This document shows, one piece after another, positions 1 to 8,479 of a DNA stretch of 20,153 nt. The notes below the pieces were generated by a model. That model had not been told where the DNA came from. It saw only the letters and a program-made list of their open reading frames with translations, and made no database searches. The position numbers were made by a program, and so were the translations under genes. The DNA is taken from positions 197,101 to 217,253 of the forward strand of contig MNCI01007739.1 in the NCBI GenBank assembly GCA_015680685.1. Direction: 5' to 3'. The number at the start of each line of letters is the position of its first letter. Within the stretch, counting starts at the first letter, position 1. Origin of the DNA: Gnetum montanum. Lineage: Eukaryota > Streptophyta > Gnetopsida > Gnetales > Gnetaceae.

Positions 1-356
1 TTGTCATTCTTGAAATTTTTAAGGGTTCTAATATGGAATACAAGATCATCAACTATAAATGAGTTAGAATCCTTACTTTACACAAAGTTCATCATCATGT
101 TTTCATATTTTTTATAATTATAAAAAGTAATAATAACCTTTTAAAATTTTTGTCTTTAAGTGAATCCACACCCAAATTCATCAATGTGCATAAGGCATTC
201 ATGCATCCTCTTAAAAAAATCTTCAATATGTTCACTTGTCTTGATCTCAAGTTTGTGAAAATTGATTCTATGTATGAGTTCTTTGATCTACTAATTTTCT
301 TATATGTGTTGGCACATTTCTTCCATTAGATGGAGTAGGCTTTGTAAGGTTATAAT
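1..356. other. AT-rich flank, no gene recognised
   Basis: No reading frame of useful length and no conserved motif was found on either strand. The last 30 bases or so (from about 323) can be read as a damaged stretch ahead of the kinase fragment: a PLDG-like tetrapeptide recalls the PLDW of SERK-type kinases, but it is out of frame with what follows. I do not annotate it as coding. Confidence 0.4.
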
Positions 357-671
357 GCTAATTGTGTAACTAATATTCATTGTGATTTAAACACTACTAA
401 TATTTTATTGGATGAAGACTTTCAAGTAGTGTTAGGTGATTTTAGATTAGCAAAATTACTTGGTAGTAGGAAGACACATATCATGACTCAAATTGGTGGA
501 ATCATGGGTTGTATTGCTCTTAAACATTTATTAAATGGAAGATCATCAAAGAAGATATATGTTTATGAGCTTGTCACTGGGCTATGTGCAATAAATCTTT
601 CTTGCATTAAAGAAGAAATGCTTGAGGGTAATAGAATAGAAGGACAAGTGTTGAACTATTGGCCATCTTTG
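357..671 (+). pseudogene. SERK/NIK-type LRR receptor-like kinase fragment, dead
   Basis: One open frame reads through subdomains VIb to IX of a plant receptor-like serine/threonine kinase. Visible landmarks are TNIHCDLNTTNILLDEDF (catalytic loop, normally IIHRDVKAANILLDEDF), VVLGDFRLAKLL (normally VVGDFGLAKLL), THIMTQIGGIMGCIALKHL (activation and P+1 loop, normally THVTTAVRGTIGHIAPEYL), then GRSSKK and ELVTGLCAINLS. Intact relatives are membrane receptors that pair with other LRR kinases in growth and defence signalling. Here HRD has become HCD, DFG has become DFR and APE has become ALK. About eight codons between KTDVF and ELVTG are missing. The ATP-binding lobe and the receptor half are absent, and the frame stops at 672. 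The frame begins mid-domain, so no start codon is meaningful. A possible C-terminal echo (KMERMVNDL, near 890-920) is too weak to include. Confidence 0.8.
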
Positions 672-1214
672 TGAAAACCTATTAAGGGTAGCAATGAGAA
701 ATTATCTTATGAGGATATTGATGAGAGACTTGGGTTGTTGAATGCATAAATGGCAAAGACCTTTTTGTTGAGTTCTATAGGTAAAAAAATTTACAATGAG
801 ACTCATGTTTGATAAAACTTTAATGGAGGATTATGAAAAAGTGCATTGACAAAGTTGAGGTACCAACGTGGGATTGGATGTACACAAAAGATGGAAAGAA
901 TGGTAAATGATTTGAATTTTTTAAAAGATAATCAAAGGAATTTGAGGACTACTATTCTGGTACAATCTCTGACATTGAATTTACTACAACGATCTTGACA
1001 AAAGGGTTATGGCCAATTTCCAAACTTGCATATCTGAATCTTCCAAATGGGGTACTACAATGCTAGAAAGTTTTCAAGAAGTTCTATTAGGCTATGTTAC
1101 TCTGACGTCAATTTGTTCCATTTTGTGGAACACATCATGTGGGCCATTTCAACTCAGGGGCATGGCTTATTCTAATGCACATCACCCATTCATGGCTGTC
1201 ACTAGACTACCTTG
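672..1214. other. Unassigned stretch between two gene fragments
   Basis: The kinase frame continues past its stop for about 24 further codons to a second stop near 747, without recognisable domain sequence. From about 1048 a frame reading MLESFQEVLLGYV could be the QSAFxExLLEAGV region that precedes the conserved block of the next pseudogene, but the match is weak and in a different frame. No other feature was seen. Confidence 0.35.
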
Positions 1215-1602
1215 AGACATGGCATGAACATTCTAACAAAGCTCAAATCAGCTACAGCTTCAAGATCATTGACCAACATTAGACACACTCACTGAGACTA
1301 CCACTATTGCCTTTGAACTAGCTCAACAAAAACATTAGTACCATGGCCATGCTTCTTTCTAGGAGTTCCATCAAATGCCACAGAGGAAAAAGTGACAAGG
1401 GTAGAGGTGCAGGATCAAAATGGGACATCATACTTGGAAAGGTTGCATCTCTCTAAACCGTTTTTTGGGGAAACGATTCTATTGGCGGGGGCCATCGGCA
1501 CACCGTAGGTGCTCATGCTCAGCAGCGTCGGCTTTGCTGCTAATCTCAAAAACCTCAACATACAAGCCATCATGGAGCTGCCAAAGGTGGCTACATATGT
1601 AG
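1215..1602 (+). pseudogene. GMC oxidoreductase fragment, HOTHEAD / mandelonitrile lyase-like
   Basis: Read in one frame from 1215, the sequence gives RHGMNILTK (compare RRHGAADLL in HOTHEAD-like proteins), two stops, then EEKVTRVEVQDQNG, FFGETILLAGAIGTP, a stop, VLMLSSVGFAANLKNLNIQ and AIMELPKVATYV. The GAIGTP*VLMLSSVG block is the second GMC signature (consensus GAxxSPxLLxxSGxG) with Q replaced by a TAG stop and the second-last glycine replaced by serine. It is followed by the usual HLxxLNIPVVLDLPxVG segment. Intact family members are secreted FAD enzymes that oxidise alcohols or cleave cyanohydrins; HOTHEAD acts in cuticle formation. The FAD-binding N-terminus (GxGxxG) and the C-terminal HYHGG region were not found, so perhaps a fifth of the protein remains. 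The fragment is richer in G+C than its surroundings, as expected of former exon sequence. I am confident of the GMC family and less so of the HOTHEAD branch. Confidence 0.8.
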
Positions 1603-2205
1603 TAATGTAACATGATGTAACATAACATGAGCTAGGTTTCAGAAGTATTCAGGAACACTAGATGCTAATCGGGGAATAACTATGCGCAAACATAGCGTTG
1701 CCTCTAACTCTAGCAAATCCTCCCACACTGGACATCACTTGGTCACAGGTGACGTTAAACGGGAGCATGGCCATGAATCTAGAGATGGTGGAAGTAGGAG
1801 CACTAGTGTGAGAAGCTGTGGGAACTAGAGATTCGTTGGTTAAGATGAAAATAGGGGCCAAAGTTGGTGACGTTGGAGCTCACTTACCATGGTCATGGTA
1901 GCCACAAGTCTTTGCTGTAGAGGTTGTAAGCAAGATCAACATGCACGTTACCATTATGTGGTCCATAATTCTAAAGGCAATCATGGTGAATGCTTTTGTA
2001 GATTGTTGCTGTGCTTTGCTGTTTTTTCATGTAACTCTTTGTGTAGATGAAACACGGTGGATGATGCGGCAGTTACGGCGATGGCTGTTAAGGTAATGGC
2101 AATGGTAAAAAACTCCACGGTGGCATCTGGTAGCAGCAGCAATAAGCCAAACCGTAGGCATAGGAGGCAATGTGCGTTGGCAAGTGTTCTAGCAATATTT
2201 ACGGA
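1603..2205. other. GC-richer unassigned DNA after the GMC fragment
   Basis: This stretch has noticeably more G and C than the rest of the window. It holds several short open frames on both strands, including a 67-codon minus-strand frame at 1658-1861. None shows a domain I recognise. A reading VTIMWSIIL near 1945-1971 faintly recalls the TVMTIWHYHGG of GMC C-termini but is not good enough to claim. It may be further decayed exon or intron of the same captured gene. Confidence 0.3.
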
Positions 2206-2293
2206 TCAGCTAGAAACACATTAGCAATTCAGGTTAAATTGAGAGTTTGGAAATTCAGCTAGAAACACATTAGCAATCCCGGTTAAATTGAAA
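2206..2293. repeat. Tandem duplication, 49-bp period
   Basis: The segment starting TCAGCTAGAAACACATTAGC at 2206 recurs at 2255. The match runs about 38 bases (through GGTTAAATTGA) with only two or three differences (TTCA versus CCCG after AGCAAT). The first unit is 49 bp and the second is partial, so this is a simple head-to-tail duplication. It lies in noncoding DNA. Confidence 0.85.
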
Positions 2294-3205
2294 TAGTTTT
2301 ATGTGTATTGCCTTGATATTTCAATCTTGAAATTATCAAATGTTTTGAAGGATCTATTAAATGAAATTCTTAACAACTATTAACTAGCCAAAATAGAAAC
2401 TCATACTTTTGTCGTTTATGAAGTATTTTTGGTAATGTAATAAGATTGTCTTTTACGAAATTGCTTGTTGACCTTAGAGGGTTTAGACAATTCATAGTTA
2501 GATTGAATTGGAATAGCTTTATTGCAAAATGTTTTCTTGTGTCAATTTATGTTGCTTAAATATTTGAGGCTTCACATAAATCTACTTTCTTTTCTTTCTC
2601 TTTCTATGTCCATTGAATATTGCTTTGTTTTTAGTTTTCTTGTAAAATTCTCTTTGGGGGAAATTAGGAGTAGATTGGCAGAATTGTGTTCAAACATTTT
2701 TGTAAAATTTTATTTGTTACAAGTAATGTTCCATAAGGACTATATAGACTAAGTGATTGGACAAAATAGGAATCTTTAACTCATAGTGTTTGACAAAGTT
2801 AACTAAATTTCTTTTATGACAGCCATTTATAGTTTCACATACAACCCAACCATTTCAACATTTACAATAGCAAACACATACTCATGTTTAGTTCATTACA
2901 TAACCACTCAGTTTATTTGGAGGTATCGAGGCTTTGGTGTTTCCAGAGATCAGCAAATACCTAAACCCTATTTGAAGAACACCTTTGCATCCTGTGACTT
3001 CTTAAGGTTGCAAGATTGGAGACCCACAAACATTGACAGTTCCAAATGGTCACCAAAAATATGTTATGATAGTCATAGTATAATCTTCTTCAAAATTTTT
3101 TGGTTGATTTTCAGAAATACAATATTTCTATTATTATTGGAGAAACATTTAAAATTATAATCATATTTACTAAGAAGTACTTCTTTTTTCTCTCATACAC
3201 ATTAA
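2294..3205. other. AT-rich DNA without a recognised gene
   Basis: Two plus-strand open frames (2522-2752, 76 codons; 2816-3160, 114 codons) occur. The first is low-complexity and probably fortuitous. The second contains a mixed-composition stretch (FGVSRDQQIPKPYLKNTF) that could be old coding sequence, but I do not recognise it and it lacks a convincing start context. Neither is called as a gene. Confidence 0.35.
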
Positions 3206-4464
3206 TGAGCAGCGAGATACCCCTATGTCCAACCATATGGATCAATAAGGCGTTCATGTGTGATTTGGTCGAATTCTGTGGACCTATAGTTCTTCAATGC
3301 ACTAGTTCCTCTAGGAAGTGCAATGGTCATTGAGAACATTTGCTGTCTTCTCAACTACACTTGTGAAGCTTAAGGATATGGTTTAAGTGTAATTGAGGCA
3401 CATGATTTTTATCATTTTATATTTTGTAAGTTTAATTGCCTACAACAATAATGAAAGGTAGAGTAATTTAGGATCTAATTTATCTACTGCCTAGCTAGCC
3501 TAACAGAAACCCGTCCCACTTTCTTGGACACATCTTGAACACATATAGCCCTACTGGGTTACCAAATGTTAGGCGTTTCTGGGTTACCAAGTGCTACACA
3601 TATGCTCGAGATGGTCATGCTTGTGTTCATTAACAATTGGAAATTAATTGCTTAATTAAAGTGCATTAAAGTGAACTACATGAGAATAAAGTGCATGAAT
3701 ATTAAATGCATCAAGGAAACATTAATCTATTCTTAGTGCTGCAAGGATGATCAAAAGGGTTCATTTTTATTCCTGTCACACTATTGTGCTTAGGTATATT
3801 AATGTTCAAACAAAGATCCGTACACACTCAGACTCTTGTTGTGGGCACTCAAAAAATATTCTAACTCTAGAGAAAAAAAATTGCAAGAGTTTCACTAACT
3901 ATGGCAAAAAATTGATATGAAAATCATGAGCCCGAGCACTATGTTTATAGGCTAGCATATACCCTACGATATCATATACCGATAATGCATCCTAGGCTCT
4001 AATACCAAAGCCAATCAAATTATGACTCATCACACATGTATTTCAGCTAATGTAAGGGAGTCATCCTTCTTTGATAGAATTAAGATGAAATTATTAGCAA
4101 AACTATTTTCGGTACCATCCCAACCATCCTTTTATTGAAGGAGATCTTTCATCATTCTAATCCGAAGTATGAAGGCTTAAATGTCATTAAAAATGATTGC
4201 GCACTTATGAACTTCTTTGTTTTTTGACATCTTCAATTATAATGACCCAGATTAAAACTAGTATTCTAATATCACTTGGTTTTCTTTTTCAAGAATACAG
4301 AAGCTACTTCAAATTTTTAAAAATTATTCAAAAAATCAAAATTTTAAAGGATCACAACCTTATTATGAGTTTTTCTTTGAATTTTTTAGCTGAGCACAAG
4401 CTGTATTCTAAGCATGGTAGAGACTAAAGATAGCATGCTCAAACCACAAGTCAACCACAACTCA
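3206..4464 (-). mobile_element. LTR-C copy 1 (Ty3/gypsy family LTR)
   Basis: The left end TGAGCAGCGAGATACCCC aligns base for base with the starts of the copies at 7818 and 12859. Homology to the 12859 copy continues through GTTTAAGTGTAATTGAGGCA, ACACATCTTGAACACATATA, TGGGCACTCAAAAAATATTC and CAAGAGTTTCACT to a minus-strand TATA box at 3941-3951. The right end is set near 4464, where GTCAACCACAACTCA parallels GTCAACCAAATAACA at the end of copy 4; it is uncertain by some tens of bases. No coding region of the element is recognisable to the right, so this may be a solo LTR. The flanks at my chosen ends (ATTAA and TGGAG) do not form a target-site duplication. Confidence 0.7.
3941..3951 (-). promoter_or_regulatory. 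TATA box of LTR-C copy 1
   Basis: The minus strand reads CCTATAAACAT. The same element occurs at the matching place in copies 2 and 4 (CCTATAAATGC and CCTATAAATATG). Transcription would run leftwards through the R and U5 portions. Activity today is unlikely in such a decayed copy. Confidence 0.55.
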
Positions 4465-6477
4465 TGGAGAGGACCCATGAGTCATGTTCTTCAAATAGTA
4501 ACCTAAACATAGATCATTGATTATTTTGCTTTACATGAATGGATGACATTATAATTTAGAGTTTAGTTTATCCTGGGATGATATTCTGGAATTATTTCAA
4601 GGTAATGATTTTAATCAAAATTGATGAGAATAACAAGATATATGATAACAAAGAGAGAGTAATGAAAGAGAATGTTAAGAGAATAATGAGAGTTGTTAAG
4701 AATTAATTGTTTATTTTATTAATATAAAAAATTTCTAGAATTCATCAAGTCTTCATTTATCAATAACATCCTTGTTTTTCTCATGTAAATAAGATAGGGG
4801 TGTTGGGACCTTTTTTTTATTCAGTATTTGCCCCCAAGACATATAGTCAATATAAAACTTTATAACATAGAATTACCCACTCAAATTGAATCCATAACTT
4901 AGAGCTTTCAAATTAGACTGTTAGCACTCACTAGACTAATAATTCATCATTGTTCATTATATATGAGAAAAGAAAGGATTTTTATAGAAATAAGTTGAGG
5001 TCATAGCACATGTTTTGGTAACAAACCTTCCTTATCCTTTTATTTCAAATGAAGGAAGTTTAGAGGGAACTTGGGATCAAAATCATAAAATATTATTTTA
5101 AAAAAATTTAATAAAGAAACCTCTAGATTTTCAAGTTCAATTCACACCATTTTCATGAAATTTTTAAAGAAAAATACTTAAAAAAAATCCTAATATTTTT
5201 TCACCTTAGATTAAAAAATTATGTTGGATACTTTTCTTACATCCTACTTCTCTCACAACTATAGATAGGGCTTAAACCCTCTCATAGACTCTTGATGAAA
5301 GTATTGCTATGTAGATAACTACTACTAGCTTTTCATTTCAATTTGAATAATAAAAAAGATGTTATCTTCTACTAAAGTCTCTTAAAGTTTTAATATTTTC
5401 TTTTCTTGTTTCTATTTCACTATGTTTTCCAATTTCACATAATGTTCTAGTTCATATTTTCATTTCAATTATCTCACACTCATCTTACAAATCTGTAAAT
5501 TACACAATCATCATCAACATTGTTCTACCCTTGTCCTAATAAAATGAGATTATTTTACAATAATATCACATCAATTTTACATTATCTCATATATTACAAC
5601 ATATCTCTTAATATTTTCATGATTATCTCTTAATTATATCTCATGCATGTTGAAGTTCTATTAAGTTTCTATAAATCTAAGATGATTGATGTTTGAATCA
5701 TGTAATATGATCAAATCTTTACTAGTTTTGATTTCATCTCAAAATTATCAATCAATATATACTCTATTTCAAAGAATTTTGAGGTCATTATGTTAGAATA
5801 TATCCTCTAATCAATATACAATTTTTAGTTTCTTAACATAAGAAGCAAGAAAGTCATAATGATTCATGAATGAACAAAATTTCTCACAAGGTATAAGGAG
5901 CCTTTGTTCATACCTCTTGAATATGAGAATTAATAAGAAAAAAAATGGAAAATAATAAAACATATATTTGTAAGTTAAGAAGAAATAATTAAGATAGTTC
6001 ATAACATTGAAAGTTGATGAAAGCTCCAAGTATAAGTATAATAAAAAGAAGAAGAATAAGGAACACTCATAGTGTATGTTCCCAAAGAAAAGATATCTAG
6101 CTCTTCTAGATGGTATTTGTGGAGAAGAGATCAGTCCTAGTTCATAAAGATTCAATGAAGCTAATTCAGTTCTAGATATTCCTAGCAAGAGCATCAAGTA
6201 CATATAACCAAAGAATTGATGAAAGTAATCATAGTGGGTCAATATGCAAGTAAAGAATTCATGAAGTAACTATGTATGAAGAAGACAACTGAAGATAGTT
6301 GTCATATCTTAGCTATGGATCATGGGAATTTAGAGTAGCCTAACCCACATAAGACTAAGCATATATGAAAAAAATTCCAACCAATATCATAAATGTATTA
6401 GAGAACCTATGATGCTAGAAGATACTATAATAATATAAAAGTTTTAGTACCACTAGAGAAAGTAAAAATGCCTCTAA
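4465..6477. other. 2 kb AT-rich region, no recognised gene
   Basis: No transposon protein motif, no LTR copy and no host gene was recognised. About 5200-5700 is pyrimidine-rich on the plus strand and about 5830-6100 is purine-rich. The purine-rich part keeps open a 143-codon minus-strand frame (5811-6242) whose product would be full of F, Y and L. That composition is what an AT-rich purine strand gives by chance, so I do not call it a gene. It may be the ruined interior of the element whose LTR is at 3206. Confidence 0.4.
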
Positions 6478-7590
6478 TGAATGGTAGGGTATTGTAACAC
6501 TCAACTATACAAGTCATAAGTGTTCACGCATGACCAAATTATAATCTATGAATGGATAATGTAAGTATAATAGTGAGTTGATGTAAGTTCATGATCATTT
6601 TCTTCTCACTTAGAGTGAGGTGCAAAACATATGGTTTAACTCTTAGTGAGGTATATGATAAAATGATGTTGAGTGCTTTAAGTATGCTGAGTTTAAACAT
6701 AGTGAAAATGAATGAAATTTCTATCTCTAAGTACAATGGAAATGTAAAGCTATTCTATCCTAGAGTGATAAGTATCCATGCTTGGTTTTCTATACATTTC
6801 TTAGGCTGATGTACCTATTACTAGAATTACCAAGTAAATTTACTGTTGAGTGAATCAAGTAAAGTTACTAATGGATTAGTAAACAATTACACTACACTCG
6901 AAACTAGTCATACTGATTCTACCTTACTAATGAACATTGAAATAGTAAATGAATTAAGGAATCTAAATGACTTGGTAAAAGTAAAAATTATCAAAAATTA
7001 AATCTATTCTAAGTGATAAGTTGCCAAGATGAAGAACAATATCGATCTTTATTACCATTCATGAATTCTATCCAAGAACAATCCACTCAAATAAAGATTT
7101 TGTATAACTGTAATTCATCATGCTACATGCATTCATAACTAACTCTAACTTTAAGAAAACAAACTACAGGAATTTTTGTAAGTATTTGACTCAAACTTAA
7201 TTTTGATGTGATGGTGGCCTCGCATTTATAGGCATGATCATGACCCACTACATCATATCTATGATGATGTATGTTAAGCTATGATATCACATCTACAATA
7301 TCATAGTTATTTACAATAAGTATTTCCTCATACCCCCACAAATGATTGAAAACTGATCCTCAAGTTCAAGCAAAATGGGAATAAAGCTCTTTATATACTT
7401 ATGGGATTACATGAACTCAATATCATTATATATATTTACATGACATACTCTAATATGAATCTTGCATCATTGTTCAAGGGATTTTACAAAATCATCATGC
7501 AACGCATGATTGACACATGATAAAAACAAATCAAATCAAAATGAAACTTGATGTAGCATCTTCACATTCTAGGTAGTAGTGGTTCCTCCA
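6478..7590 (-). mobile_element. LTR-C copy 2, 3' LTR of element E0
   Basis: The left end TGAATGGTAGGGTA aligns with the 28-base start block of the other copies, then CTCAACTATACAAGTC and GTTCACGCATGACC follow. The TATA box on the minus strand is at 7222-7232. The right end is CA at 7589-7590. It is followed by CTGGCC and a pyrimidine run on the plus strand that matches, in order and spacing, the region right of copy 4 (CTATTGGGCC, pyrimidine run, AATTAGC). That gives 1113 bp against about 1206 bp for copy 4. It is more diverged than the others and so probably older. Confidence 0.7.
7222..7232 (-). promoter_or_regulatory. TATA box of LTR-C copy 2
   Basis: The minus strand reads CCTATAAATGC, collinear with the TATA elements of copies 1 and 4. 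Just upstream on the minus strand (7240-7310) lies a run of ATCATATCTATGATG-like palindromic sequence, including the 9-bp inverted pair CTATGATAT / ATATCATAG at 7279-7287 and 7298-7306. Confidence 0.55.
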
Positions 7591-7817
7591 CTGGCCTTTT
7601 TCCTTTATAATTTAGCATCTAGAACTATTATCTATTTAATAGTGCTCAGAGCTTTTCTTCCTCAATTTTGAAATCATGCATTATGCATGCAAATTCAACA
7701 ATATTTACAAGAGTCAATACTTCCTACTGACATAGAAGTTGTGGAAACATTTTATTAGCTTTGACATACCATGCAACAAACTTCATTCTTTCTAGTTTAA
7801 AGGCTCTAGCCATTTTA
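7591..7817 (-). pseudogene. Tail of third ORF plus purine tract, element E0
   Basis: On the minus strand the last readable piece is MLNYKGKRPVE, which parallels MQANSKVKKEGAQ at the end of the third ORF of element E1 (14065 onwards). The purine-rich ATAAAGGAAAAAGGCC (complement of 7594-7609) sits directly before the LTR, where the polypurine tract that primes plus-strand DNA synthesis belongs. Upstream codons contain several stops. The fragment is cut off at 7817, where LTR-C copy 3 starts. Confidence 0.5.
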
Positions 7818-8170
7818 TGAGAAGAGAGGTACCCCTATGCTCAACCATACAAATTACAAGTATTCATGCATGATCTGGTTGAATTCCATGGATGGGACTA
7901 GTTGTGGCATCTAGATCGCTATGCTTTGATTGCAGTTCGTTGTCTTCCCACCTGGACTAGTGGTAGCTTTGTCACATATGGCTTAGTCCAAAGTGAGGCG
8001 TATGATGTTATCTAATTCTATGCTACTCCTAATGATGAAAAGAGATAAATTAATTAACCTAATGAATGATAGAAAGCAATATCTAAACTAGCCTATGGGT
8101 GATGAGTAGTCATTCATCTACCTAAGTTTGCTACAACATCTTTCTAGTCTTGGTAGTTAGATTTGACTAA
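7818..8170 (-). mobile_element. LTR-C copy 3, truncated, left end of element E2
   Basis: It starts TGAGAAGAGAGGTACCCC, in register with copies 1 and 4, then CTCAACCATACA and GATCTGGTTGAATTCCATGG. Homology to copy 4 fades after a CATCTTTCTAGTCTTGGTAG segment near 8130-8150. The TATA box and U3 part are missing, so roughly the outer third of the LTR remains and a deletion has joined it to third-ORF sequence. The right limit is approximate. Confidence 0.65.
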
Positions 8171-8479
8171 TATTTTAAAGTTTGCAATGTGAATCTTTTG
8201 TTATGTATCTTTCCTATCTACAAACTTTTTTTCAAACATGGCATAAACTATAGCCACTTTCTACTCTAGTTATGTTCTTATCTTGCCTACTATCAAGATG
8301 GCTAAGTTAGCATAGTGGAGATTTTCTAATCCCATGTATTTTATTAAGTCCTCAATCTATAGGTCTTTGTTCTTTATCTCTTCTTCTCCAACATGGATTA
8401 CCAATCAAGTGTTTGTTTTATGATAGAATTGATCTTGGCTTTAGGCATCTAGATTTATTTTTCATTAATTTATTTGTAC
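8171..8479. other. Junction region between LTR-C copy 3 and third ORF
   Basis: No clear homology or reading frame was seen. On the minus strand a frame rich in K and N continues here from the coiled-coil region, with stops. This may be the eroded end of the third ORF. A deletion must lie in or near this stretch, because the ORF tail and purine tract seen in the other two copies are absent. Confidence 0.35.

Noticed and set aside
1420-1602. 60-codon plus-strand frame over the GMC relic
   Set aside because: It is an out-of-frame shadow of the GMC reading frame, which carries the recognisable motifs.
3995-4007. Primer-binding-site-like sequence (minus strand TGGTATTAGAGCC, one change from the initiator-Met tRNA match)
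   Set aside because: It falls inside LTR-C copy 1, in the U3 part upstream of the TATA box, not next to an LTR end. The collinear site in copy 2 (7279-7291) matches only 10 of 12 and was chosen by eye.
5811-6242. 143-codon minus-strand open frame as a membrane protein gene
   Set aside because: The F/L/Y-rich product follows from the purine-rich plus strand. There is no domain, no supporting neighbour and no homologous copy in the window.
7802-7812. GGCTCTAGCCA just left of LTR-C copy 3 as a degenerate Met-tRNA primer-binding site
   Set aside because: It needs a gap and two mismatches, and the other LTR-C copies have nothing like it at that place.
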